Of a DNA stretch of 64,000 nucleotides, positions 55,202 through 64,000 are shown piece by piece. How positions within the stretch are numbered: the stretch's first letter is position 1; each line of letters begins with the position of its first letter. The translations under genes and the position numbers were made by a program. The notes under the pieces are model-generated. The model was not told the origin of the DNA. It did no database searches and worked only from the letters and a program-made list of their open reading frames with translations. Origin of the DNA: Acinetobacter celticus (GTDB lineage Bacteria; Pseudomonadota; Gammaproteobacteria; Pseudomonadales; Moraxellaceae); assembly GCF_001707755.1 (NCBI RefSeq), contig NZ_MBDL01000009.1, forward strand, positions 310,001 through 374,000, read 5' to 3'.

Positions 55202-55936
55202 ATGACCATCATTCCAAGCATTAATATTGTAGATGCACTTGCTTCTGAGTATGCAGATAAATCTCCAAATGAAATTATGGCGCTTGCACTAAGCCAAGAA
55301 GGTGAAATTGCCATTTCATTTTCAGGTGCAGAAGACGTTGTGCTGATTGATATGGCATCGCACTTAGGTAAACCTTTTCGCGTATTCAGTCTTGATACAG
55401 GTCGTCTACATGCAGAAACCTATCAATTTATAGAGACTGTGCGTAAGCATTATAATATTGATATTGAAATCTGTTTCCCAGAAACAGAGGCTGTGCAAAA
55501 GCTAGTCAGCCAAAAAGGTTTTTTTAGCTTTTATCAAGATGATCACAAAGAATGTTGTGGTATTCGTAAAGTACAGCCTTTGCGTAAAAAACTAGCAACT
55601 CTAGATGGCTGGATTACTGGTCAACGTAAAGACCAAAGCCCGGGCACACGTCATGAAATTCCAGTTGTGCAAGCAGATGTTGGTTTTTCTGGCCCAAGTA
55701 AACAATTAATTAAATACAATCCACTGGCAAACTGGTCAAGTGCAGATGTTTGGAACTATATCCGTTTAATGGAAATTCCTTATAATCCTTTGCATGAACG
55801 TGGTTTTATTTCCATTGGCTGTGAACCTTGCACACGCCCAGTATTGCCTAATCAGCATGAACGTGAAGGTCGTTGGTGGTGGGAAGAAGCGACACATAAA
55901 GAGTGTGGTTTACACGCTGGCAATTTAAAAAAATAA
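55202..55936 (+). CDS. cysH: phosphoadenylyl/adenylyl-sulfate reductase CysH, iron-sulfur type
   Basis: CysH reduces activated sulfate to sulfite in cysteine synthesis. The 244-residue protein has the PAPS-binding loop [12 protein letters not shown]. Cys118-Cys119 and Cys207-x2-Cys210 form the [4Fe-4S] site seen in plant and Pseudomonas-type enzymes that use APS directly; the E. coli PAPS reductase lacks it. The catalytic cysteine is in the C-terminal KECGLH (Cys235). AGGA precedes the start. Monocistronic. Confidence 0.93.
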   Translation: MTIIPSINIVDALASEYADKSPNEIMALALSQEGEIAISFSGAEDVVLIDMASHLGKPFRVFSLDTGRLHAETYQFIETVRKHYNIDIEICFPETEAVQKLVSQKGFFSFYQDDHKECCGIRKVQPLRKKLATLDGWITGQRKDQSPGTRHEIPVVQADVGFSGPSKQLIKYNPLANWSSADVWNYIRLMEIPYNPLHERGFISIGCEPCTRPVLPNQHEREGRWWWEEATHKECGLHAGNLKK

Positions 55937-55944
55937 TCAAGTCC

Positions 55945-55972
55945 AAACCACTGTAAAATACAGTGGTTTTTT
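55945..55972 (+). terminator. terminator of cysH
   Basis: AAACCACTGTA and TACAGTGGTTT with T-run. Confidence 0.88.
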
Positions 55973-56105
55973 CGACGCATAGATACACATAAAATCAGTT
56001 TTTTTCTGAATTAAAAACGCTATACTTTATCTATCTAATTTAATAATTCTAACAAGGCTACTCATACAAGAGTGCCCGTAGACATGCAGTGAGGCAATCC
56101 ACGCT

Positions 56106-57485
56106 ATGCGTCCATTACACCCAATTGATTTTATTTTTCTCAACTTAGAAAAACGGCAACAACCTATGCATGTTGGAGGGTTATTTTTATTTACCATTCC
56201 AGAAAATGCCCCAGCGAGTTTTATTCAAGACTTAGTCACTGATATTCGTAATTCAAAATGTATTCCAATCCCACCATTTAACAATCGCTTAAATGGTTTT
56301 TTTTGGGATGAAGATGAAGAGTTTGACTTAGACCACCATTTTCGCCACATTGCCTTGCCACAACCGGGACGTATTCGTGAGCTACTCACTTATATCTCAC
56401 AAGAACACAGTACCCTAATTGACCGTGCAAAACCCCTTTGGACTTGCCATATTATTGAAGGTATTGAAGGCAACCGCTTTGCCATGTACTTTAAAATACA
56501 TCATGCTATGGTCGATGGCATTGCAGGTATGCGCCTAGTCGAAAAATCACTGTCTGATGACCCGAATGCAAAAAGTATTGTGCCACCATGGTGTGTGGAA
56601 GGGCCACGTTCAAAACGCTTAAAACAGCCAAAAGTCAGCCGTATTAAAAGTTTACTAGATGGACTCAAGGGACAACTCGATTCAACACCGCGTGTGTTTT
56701 ATGAATTGTCACAAACCATTATGAAAGATATGGGTCGCAATCCCGATTATGTTTCTAGTTTCCAAGCACCAAGCTCTATTTTAAATCAGCGCGTGAGTTC
56801 TTCACGTCGTTTTGCCGCACAGTCTTTTGATTTTTCCCGCCTATCTCATATTGCAAAAGAATTGAATGTCACCATTAATGATATTGTTCTGGCCATTTGT
56901 TCAGGCGCATTACGTGAGTATTTAATTAGCCAAAATGCACTACCCAAAAAACCATTGATTGCGATGGTACCTGCTTCTGTTCGTACAGATGATTCAGAAA
57001 TATCGAACCGAATTACAATGATTTTGGCAAATTTAGGCACAAACAAAGAAGACCCACTAGAACGACTTCAAATTGTACGTCGTAGTGTCTTGAATGCTAA
57101 AGAACGCTTTAAACGCATGAATGCCAATCAAATTTTAAATTACAGTGCATTTGTTTATGGTGCTGCAGGCTTAAATATTGCTTCTGGTTTAATGCCAAAA
57201 CGCCAAGCGTTTAACTTGGTCATTTCTAATGTACCTGGCCCACGCGAACCACTGTACTGGAATGGTGCTCGTTTAGATGCACTCTATCCTGCTTCTATTG
57301 TTTTGGATGGACAGGCGCTGAATATCACCATGACCAGTTACTTAGACAAATTAGAAGTAGGTTTAACCGCCTGTCGCAATGCCTTGCCTAAAATGCAAAA
57401 TCTGCTGACACATTTGGAAGAAGAAATTCAACGCTTTGAAGAGATAGTCAATAAAGATAACCCAAAGCTTAAAGCGGTCAGCTGA
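56106..57485 (+). CDS. atfA: wax ester synthase/acyl-CoA:diacylglycerol acyltransferase
   Basis: AtfA esterifies acyl-CoA with fatty alcohols or diacylglycerol to make wax esters or triacylglycerols, stored as inclusions on the inner membrane face. The 459-residue sequence is very similar throughout to AtfA of A. baylyi ADP1, including MRPLHPIDFIFLNLEKRQQP at the start. The catalytic motif HHAMVDG is at residues 132-138. The PLYWNG and ALNITMTSYLDKLEVGL segments near the C-terminus are conserved. A terminator follows. Confidence 0.96.
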   Translation: MRPLHPIDFIFLNLEKRQQPMHVGGLFLFTIPENAPASFIQDLVTDIRNSKCIPIPPFNNRLNGFFWDEDEEFDLDHHFRHIALPQPGRIRELLTYISQEHSTLIDRAKPLWTCHIIEGIEGNRFAMYFKIHHAMVDGIAGMRLVEKSLSDDPNAKSIVPPWCVEGPRSKRLKQPKVSRIKSLLDGLKGQLDSTPRVFYELSQTIMKDMGRNPDYVSSFQAPSSILNQRVSSSRRFAAQSFDFSRLSHIAKELNVTINDIVLAICSGALREYLISQNALPKKPLIAMVPASVRTDDSEISNRITMILANLGTNKEDPLERLQIVRRSVLNAKERFKRMNANQILNYSAFVYGAAGLNIASGLMPKRQAFNLVISNVPGPREPLYWNGARLDALYPASIVLDGQALNITMTSYLDKLEVGLTACRNALPKMQNLLTHLEEEIQRFEEIVNKDNPKLKAVS

Positions 57486-57560
57486 CCGCAAACTTACTGG
57501 AAGAATTTGCCAATTAATTTAGGTATAAATATTTCACTAAATTTTTATAAAATGAACAAA

Positions 57561-57595
57561 AAAATTAAGGGGCTTTAAATAGCCCCTTAATTTTT
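57561..57595. terminator. terminator after atfA
   Basis: AAATTAAGGGGCT and AGCCCCTTAATTT, overlapping the stop of the 57-residue gene on the minus strand. Confidence 0.85.
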
Positions 57596-57760
57596 AATAT
57601 TTCGACATTGTTTTAATAATTGATGACACGCTGTACGAATCATTAATGCTGTAATCTGAACCTCATTACCGCGTTCATCTACAATACAAGCTGAATTAAT
57701 TGTTTTAGCATCTAGTACATGCTTTAAACCAGTACTCATCACTGCTTTACTAATACCCAT
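57587..57760 (-). CDS. small hypothetical protein, 57 residues
   Basis: The start is the ATG at 57760, preceded by GAGGTG. The peptide begins MGISKAVMSTGLKHVLDAKT and has a strand-like CIVDERGNEVQITALMI. No family is recognised. The good ribosome binding site and terminator argue that it is real. An in-frame extension to 57841 is not supported. Confidence 0.65.
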   Translation of the reverse strand: MGISKAVMSTGLKHVLDAKTINSACIVDERGNEVQITALMIRTACHQLLKQCRNIKN

Positions 57761-57890
57761 AACACACCTCAGTTTGCTAAGCCGAAAGAGAGAAACGGCT
57801 TTGGCTATTCGATGTGTTAAGTATTCAAAATTACAGATCAAAAGTAAAATTTCAGTTGTAACAAGTGTTTAACGACATCCTGTTACAATT

Positions 57891-59345
57891 TCAATTCAAG
57901 ATGATATCGTATTGCTCTTGCGTATATAAATTTTCGACCTGAAACTTTATCACACCAGTAATAAAGTGCTCTAAATCCGCCACTGCAGGAGCTTCTGCTG
58001 TTAATAATCGGTCTATCACCAAAGGATGCGCGACGACAGTAAAGCCACTCTGATTTTCAAATGCACGTGCATAACGCAAAATCTCCCGAAAGATTTCGTA
58101 ACACACTGTCTCGGCAGTTTTTACATATCCTCTGCCCTGACAGGTTGGGCAAGATTCGCAGAGCAAATGTTCTAAAGATTCACGTGTGCGCTTACGGGTC
58201 ATTTCCACTAAGCCCAGTTCAGACACCTGTGTAATTTTCGTTTTGGCATGATCACGTTCCAGCATTTTTTCAAACTGGTTCATCACCTGTTCACGATGAT
58301 GCGCTTCTTGCATATCAATAAAATCAATGATGATAATCCCACCCAAATTACGCAAGCGAAGCTGTCGCGCAATAATCTGTGTGGCTTCCATATTGGTTTT
58401 AAAAACGGTGTCTTCTAAGGTGCGACCACCAACATATGAACCGGTATTGACGTCAATGGTCGCCATAGCTTCGGTCTGATCAATCATCAGATAGCCACCA
58501 GACTTTAACGCAACACGTGTCTGCAAGGCTTTTTGAATATCTTCTTCGACATTATACAAGTCAAATATTGGACGCTCACCCGGATAGTGAACAAGTCGCT
58601 CACGCATATTCGGTACAAATTCATCCACAAACTCTTTAAGCTTGGCATGTATTTCACGTGAATCGACATGAATTTTAGCAGTTTCATTATTGGCTAAATC
58701 GCGAATAACACGCTGAGGTAATGGCAGTTCTTCAAAAACTAATGACGGAACGGCAATAATTTTTTGCTTGCGTTGAATAAACTCCCAAAGCTTGGCTAAA
58801 TATGCCATATCTTGTGCAATGGCTTCTTCTTCAATTCCATCTGCAGCAGTACGTACAATCACCGATCCTGGTAATTTATGTTCTGCCTGAATATGTTCAA
58901 TAATTGAACGCAAACGATCTCGTTCTTCTTCAGATTCAATCCGTTGCGATACACCAATATGGTTACCAAAAGGCATCATCACCAAATAGCGCGAAGGAAT
59001 AGAAAGATCTGTGGTTAAACGTGCACCCTTAGTCCCCAACATATCTTTCATGACTTGAACAGTCAGAATTTGTCCGGGTTGGAGCAATTCAAATACATTA
59101 GGCGTAGGCTGGTTTTTTGGCCAAATCATATCATTGATATGTAAAAATGCCGTCCGAGACAAACCAATATCGACAAAGGCTGCCTGCATTCCGGGAAGTA
59201 CGCGAACGACCTTTCCCTTGTAAATATTACCGACCAAACCGCGCTTGACGGTACGCTCAACAAATAATTCATTGACCGTGCCATTTTCAATTAACGCAAC
59301 ACGACACTCCATCGGTGTGACGTTAATTAACAACTCGTCAGACAT
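57891..59345 (-). CDS. rng: ribonuclease G
   Basis: RNase G processes 16S rRNA 5' ends and degrades mRNA. The 484-residue protein has the S1 domain (about residues 38-120), the catalytic region with DFIDMQEAHHREQVMNQFEK containing the metal Asp residues, and the zinc-link CPTCQGRG. It lacks the long RNase E C-terminus. The likely start is the ATG at 59345 (MSDELLINV). It is downstream of maf, 38 nt away. Confidence 0.93.
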   Translation of the reverse strand: MSDELLINVTPMECRVALIENGTVNELFVERTVKRGLVGNIYKGKVVRVLPGMQAAFVDIGLSRTAFLHINDMIWPKNQPTPNVFELLQPGQILTVQVMKDMLGTKGARLTTDLSIPSRYLVMMPFGNHIGVSQRIESEEERDRLRSIIEHIQAEHKLPGSVIVRTAADGIEEEAIAQDMAYLAKLWEFIQRKQKIIAVPSLVFEELPLPQRVIRDLANNETAKIHVDSREIHAKLKEFVDEFVPNMRERLVHYPGERPIFDLYNVEEDIQKALQTRVALKSGGYLMIDQTEAMATIDVNTGSYVGGRTLEDTVFKTNMEATQIIARQLRLRNLGGIIIIDFIDMQEAHHREQVMNQFEKMLERDHAKTKITQVSELGLVEMTRKRTRESLEHLLCESCPTCQGRGYVKTAETVCYEIFREILRYARAFENQSGFTVVAHPLVIDRLLTAEAPAVADLEHFITGVIKFQVENLYTQEQYDIILN

Positions 59346-59383
59346 AATAAAACTCAAAACATTATAAAAATTCTTTTCTGCAG

Positions 59384-59950
59384 TTAATTTAGTACCTTAA
59401 CTGTCTGTAATAACTGTACAGTTTCATGCAAGGGCAAGCCCACTACATTTGAGTAACTACCATCAATTCGTGGAATATAGCGCGCAGCAATTCCTTGAAT
59501 GGCATAGGCACCTGCCTTTCCAACAGGCTCACCCGTTGCCCAATAACTTTCCATATCACCTAGGCTTAGGCGCTGAAACTCAACCTGAGTCCGTACTACT
59601 ATACTGCAAATTTGATCTTTTGTACGGACACAAACACCTGAAAAGACATCATGTTTTCGACCTGAAAGTTGCGCCCACATTTCAAAAGCATGTTGTTTAG
59701 ATTCAGGCTTACCCAGTATTTTACCATCTAGACCCAAACTGGTATCTGCAGCAATAACAATAGCATCTGGGAAATGCTGTTGCACTACTTCCGCTTTAAC
59801 ACGTGCTAAACGCTCTACATAAACCGATGCCGATTCATCTTTGAATATCGATTCATCAATATCTGGACTCTCAATATCGAAAGTCAGTCCGAGCTGCGCT
59901 AATAATTCACGGCGTCTAGGCGAACTTGAAGCAAGAATTAGATGCGCCAT
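59384..59950 (-). CDS. maf: Maf-like nucleoside triphosphate pyrophosphatase
   Basis: Maf proteins hydrolyse non-canonical or excess nucleoside triphosphates (dTTP/UTP type) and affect septation in some bacteria. The 188-residue protein starts MAHLILASSSPRRREL with the phosphate-binding SSSPRR; ADTSLGLDGKILGKP and the GKAGAYAIQGIAA motif follow. The start at 59950 overlaps the mreD stop by 13 nt. Confidence 0.9.
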   Translation of the reverse strand: MAHLILASSSPRRRELLAQLGLTFDIESPDIDESIFKDESASVYVERLARVKAEVVQQHFPDAIVIAADTSLGLDGKILGKPESKQHAFEMWAQLSGRKHDVFSGVCVRTKDQICSIVVRTQVEFQRLSLGDMESYWATGEPVGKAGAYAIQGIAARYIPRIDGSYSNVVGLPLHETVQLLQTVKVLN

Positions 59951-60429
59951 TTTTTCAACAGATAATAAATGATTGGCCAAACCAAAATACTAGACAACAA
60001 GGGTTGCCAATGCCGAGCAAAAGAGAAATGTACACCACTCATGACTTGGGCAATCCATATAAAGAACAGATGTGCCACCGTAGCAAGAGATGCAATAATC
60101 CACAAATTACCGAAAGTTAAAATACGGCGTTCGCGGGTTAAAAATCTGGACATAAAGGCAATGACAACAAAACTGAGCCCATTCATTCCAAGCGGTGCAT
60201 CGACCAGTAGATCGGCAAAAATTCCAGTACAAAATGCAAACCAGATACCACACCATGTTGGCTGACACAGCACCCAAAAGAGCGTCACTAGCATCATAAA
60301 TAACGGGCGCCAACCCGAAAATTCATAAGATAATGGATAAACCACCAGTACCGAAGCCAAAATCACCGAAATGATAATGGCAATCAGTGGATCTCTATGG
60401 GTAGGACGGTTTAATTTAGCGATCGGCAT
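59938..60429 (-). CDS. mreD: rod shape-determining protein MreD
   Basis: A 163-residue inner-membrane protein with five predicted helices, part of the elongasome that links MreB and MreC to wall synthesis. Family features include FCTGIFADLLVDAPLGMNGL. It overlaps mreC by 14 nt and maf by 13 nt, so the genes are translationally linked. Confidence 0.9.
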   Translation of the reverse strand: MPIAKLNRPTHRDPLIAIIISVILASVLVVYPLSYEFSGWRPLFMMLVTLFWVLCQPTWCGIWFAFCTGIFADLLVDAPLGMNGLSFVVIAFMSRFLTRERRILTFGNLWIIASLATVAHLFFIWIAQVMSGVHFSFARHWQPLLSSILVWPIIYYLLKKWRI

Positions 60430-61273
60430 TGGGTTGCTCCATCGCTAAAGAATCAGAAAAAAGCACAACCACATGATGTCCACCAGCCAGTTGCGCGGAT
60501 GGAACGACATCAATTTTTGAAAATTCACCTGAATTATGGCGTTGTACTTTAGAAACAGTTCCGACCAAATAGCCAGCAGGGAAATGTGCCCCAAGCCCTG
60601 AACTATACACTTTTTCACCCACTTTGATATCGGCGCTTGTAGGAACGTATTCCATCTTTAAACGCCCTAAATCACCCGTACCTGAAACAATCGCACGCAT
60701 TCCTGTTCGTTCTAAGCGTACAGAAAGCGAATGTTCTTTATCCGACAACAGCATGATTCGACTACTATGTGGATAGACATTAACAATCTGCCCCATAATG
60801 CCTTTATCATCAAGTACCGTTTGCCCTACTCTCAGTTGGCTACTAGCACCACGATTAATCACAATAATATGTCGAAGTGGGTCAGCATCGGTTCCAATCA
60901 CTTCTGCAATTTCCATACGACCATCAATAATTAAAGGCGTATCTAATAAACCTCGTAAACGAGTGTTTTCAGCAGAAAGTTCTGAAAGTTTTTGCGAACG
61001 CACTTGAGCCTGTAAGAGTTCGGCTTGCATCGCGGTATTTTCACGGCGCAATTGAGCTTCAGACTTGGTTTGTTGATTGAGCCATTCTCGCGATAACACT
61101 GGATAGCTTGCAGCAGCATAAATTGGATTATATGCCGCATACAAGACGTCTCTTGCCGGTTGAATCACATGTGGCATGCGCCAATTAAAAAATAGCACCA
61201 CCAAACATGCAATGACCGCAATGATAAATGAGCGAAAAGATGGCGGTTGTCTTGAAAACAGTTGAGTTTGCAC
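60416..61273 (-). CDS. mreC: rod shape-determining protein MreC
   Basis: MreC is the periplasmic elongasome scaffold. The 285-residue protein has an N-terminal membrane helix (about residues 14-33), a coiled coil (about 65-105) and a C-terminal beta-barrel core with GIMGQIVNVYPHSSRIMLLSD. It follows mreB by 16 nt. Confidence 0.92.
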   Translation of the reverse strand: MQTQLFSRQPPSFRSFIIAVIACLVVLFFNWRMPHVIQPARDVLYAAYNPIYAAASYPVLSREWLNQQTKSEAQLRRENTAMQAELLQAQVRSQKLSELSAENTRLRGLLDTPLIIDGRMEIAEVIGTDADPLRHIIVINRGASSQLRVGQTVLDDKGIMGQIVNVYPHSSRIMLLSDKEHSLSVRLERTGMRAIVSGTGDLGRLKMEYVPTSADIKVGEKVYSSGLGAHFPAGYLVGTVSKVQRHNSGEFSKIDVVPSAQLAGGHHVVVLFSDSLAMEQPNADR

Positions 61274-61289
61274 CCGCCGCGTCCTTTTC

Positions 61290-62357
<1,068 letters not shown>

Positions 62358-62469
62358 TTATGTGGGCGCAAGGTGGCAACTTTAACTAAATGTGATGATT
62401 TGAACAAGTCAATCGCTTATTATAACGCACGATAATTTGAAATTTTTTAATACTGAATTAGGTAATGTT

Positions 62470-62784
62470 ATGTCTACATCGGATGCACAGCATTCAACAG
62501 ATCTAAATGCACAAACAGTTTCAGCCATTGCCAATTTGGCAAGATTGTCACTGAGTGAGACGCAATCTGCTGAATATGCTCAAAGTTTAAATAAAATTTT
62601 AGGCATGATGGAGACTTTAAAGGGTATCAATACAGATGGTATTGAACCGCTTAAAAGTCCATTCGACAATCCACAGCCATTACGTGAAGATGTGGTGACT
62701 GAAGAAAATCATCGTGAGGAATATCAAGCCGTTGCACCTGCAACTCAAGATGGTTTGTACCTTGTCCCACGTGTAATTGAGTAA
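62470..62784 (+). CDS. gatC: aspartyl/glutamyl-tRNA amidotransferase subunit C
   Basis: GatC is the small stabilising subunit of the tRNA-dependent amidotransferase that makes Gln-tRNA or Asn-tRNA. The 104-residue protein has the [20 protein letters not shown] and PLRED segments of the family. I place the start at 62470; the frame reaches up to a TTG at 62437 without an adequate ribosome binding site. gatA follows after 53 nt. Confidence 0.92.
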   Translation: MSTSDAQHSTDLNAQTVSAIANLARLSLSETQSAEYAQSLNKILGMMETLKGINTDGIEPLKSPFDNPQPLREDVVTEENHREEYQAVAPATQDGLYLVPRVIE

Positions 62785-62837
62785 AAACCACTCAGTTCAT
62801 CTATTTTCTTAAAATTAAACGTAAAGAATTATTTCCC

Positions 62838-64000
62838 ATGACTGATTTACATCGCTTATCAATTCGTGAAATGACTGAAGGTTTAGCCAGTGCTCAATTT
62901 TCTTCACGCGAAATAACTGAACATTATTTGAAACGCATTGAAAAAATCGATGCTCAAGTCAAATCTTATGTCACTGTCACCCCTGAACAAGCTTTAGCCG
63001 AAGCTGATGCCGCCGATGCTTTACTGAAAGCAGGTGGCGCAAATGTGCTAACAGGTGTTCCCCTTGCCCATAAAGATATTTTTTGTACCCAAGGCGTTAA
63101 AACCACTGCGGGCTCAAAAATTTTAGATAACTTTATCTCTCCATACGATGCAACTGTCGTTGCAAAAGCGAAAGCAGCCGGCCTTGTGACTTTAGGTAAA
63201 GTGAACATGGACGAATTCGCGATGGGGTCTACCTCTGAATCGTCTTACTTTGGTGCAACAGCGAACCCTTGGGCGCTAGACCATGTACCGGGTGGTTCAT
63301 CGGGTGGTTCTGCGGCCGCTGTAGCAGCTGACCTTGCACCCTTTGCAACAGGAACAGATACAGGTGGTTCAATTCGCCAACCGGCCTCTTTTTGTGGCTT
63401 AACGGGTCTTAAACCGACTTATGGTCGTGTTTCTCGCTTCGGTATCATCGCGTATGCATCCTCTTTAGACCAAGCAGGCCCTATGGCGCGTTCGGCAGAA
63501 GACTGTGCTTACCTGATGAATGCGATGGCTGGACATGATGCCAAAGACTCAACATCGGTCAATAAAGACGTTGATAACTATGTCGCCAACTTAAATGGCA
63601 CATCAGTCAAAGGTTTACGCATTGGTATTCCAAAACAGTACTTTAATGTTGCTGGTTTAGATGCTGACGTGAAAGCACGTGTTGAAGAATCGCTGAAAAA
63701 GTTAGAAGACATGGGCGCGATCTTGGTTGAGATTGATCTCAACATGACGGAAAGCTATGTACCGACTTATTATTTGATTGCTCCAGCAGAAGCCTCTTCT
63801 AACCTGTCACGTTATGACGGCGTGCGTTACGGCTACCGCTGTGAAAACCCTGTGGACTTGATGGACTTGTACAAACGTTCACGTTCAGAAGGTTTTGGCC
63901 CAGAAGTGCAACGTCGTATCCTGATTGGTACATATGCCTTATCTGCGGGTTACTACGATGCTTACTATGTGAAAGCACAAAAAGTGCGTCGTTTAATTCA
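62838..64000 (+). CDS. gatA: glutamyl-tRNA(Gln) amidotransferase subunit A, truncated by window
   Basis: The first 387 residues of the amidase subunit. The amidase catalytic triad is present: Lys in PLAHKD, the cis-Ser in [11 protein letters not shown] and the Gly/Ser-rich [14 protein letters not shown] stretch between them. The rest lies beyond the right end, where gatB would be expected. Together with gatC it makes the gatCAB operon. Confidence 0.96.
   Translation, partial: MTDLHRLSIREMTEGLASAQFSSREITEHYLKRIEKIDAQVKSYVTVTPEQALAEADAADALLKAGGANVLTGVPLAHKDIFCTQGVKTTAGSKILDNFISPYDATVVAKAKAAGLVTLGKVNMDEFAMGSTSESSYFGATANPWALDHVPGGSSGGSAAAVAADLAPFATGTDTGGSIRQPASFCGLTGLKPTYGRVSRFGIIAYASSLDQAGPMARSAEDCAYLMNAMAGHDAKDSTSVNKDVDNYVANLNGTSVKGLRIGIPKQYFNVAGLDADVKARVEESLKKLEDMGAILVEIDLNMTESYVPTYYLIAPAEASSNLSRYDGVRYGYRCENPVDLMDLYKRSRSEGFGPEVQRRILIGTYALSAGYYDAYYVKAQKVRRLI

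Overview
The window is a piece of an Acinetobacter chromosome. The evidence is the low-GC gamma-proteobacterial gene content together with several lineage markers: a wax ester synthase/DGAT nearly identical in its motifs to AtfA of A. baylyi, a trpG-trpD-trpC cluster without trpE, a ComEC/Rec2 competence channel, a ThrH-type phosphotransferase, and a lol locus with one permease. Nearly all of it is core housekeeping sequence. I see no prophage, no complete insertion sequence, no CRISPR array and no recognisable defence island.

Layout. 1-2.76 kb: two tandem minus-strand CSLREA-domain surface proteins, the complete one ending in a GlyGly-CTERM tail. 2.9-12.1 kb: hda and an AI-2E family permease, divergent purM-purN, an alpha/beta hydrolase with sppA, a late lipid A acyltransferase and comEC. 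12.2-16.1 kb: lolD with a single LolC/E-type permease, a PilZ-like protein, a DMT exporter and a YaiI protein. 16.4-25.7 kb: an unknown 313-residue protein, tRNA-Arg(CCG), the yadG-yadH-queF-unknown operon, mltB, an RlpA-like protein, a long gap of about 1.3 kb and a DUF3465 protein. 25.7-30.1 kb: rpsB-tsf, divergent map, and an aspartate-type aminotransferase. 30.2-38.9 kb: small accessory genes, two tandem identical tRNA-Asn units, a lipoprotein hydrolase and ubiC-ubiA. 39-44 kb: glnA with a sigma-54 promoter, a small helix-turn-helix gene, and trpGDC. 44.5-50.9 kb: Smr protein, folE, a cupin, DUF817, hemE, an L,D-transpeptidase and pirin. 51.6-57.8 kb: two tandem FadL-family porins, thrH, cysH and atfA. 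57.9-64 kb: rng, maf, mreD, mreC, mreB, divergent gatC and gatA (cut by the window end).

Functional links. Translation (rpsB, tsf, map, gatCA, tRNAs), cell-wall synthesis and shape (mreBCD, mltB, rlpA-like, L,D-transpeptidase), envelope lipid and lipoprotein traffic (lolD and permease, lipid A acyltransferase, FadL porins, atfA), and nitrogen and chorismate metabolism (glnA, trpGDC, ubiCA) are all represented. The FadL pair and AtfA, 1.8 kb further on, fit a hydrocarbon or fatty-acid uptake and storage lifestyle.

The points most worth a second look are small or regulatory: a 16-nt sigma-54 promoter match with NtrC-like half sites before glnA, a probable frameshift in a helix-turn-helix gene, two possible small proteins (28 and 43 residues), a perfect 18-bp palindrome before the CSLREA operon, a dispersed intergenic element with three recognisable copies, a tandem 12-bp repeat at the trpG promoter, and a possible IS relic in the 23.8-25.1 kb gap. 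I found no convincing new multi-gene system.
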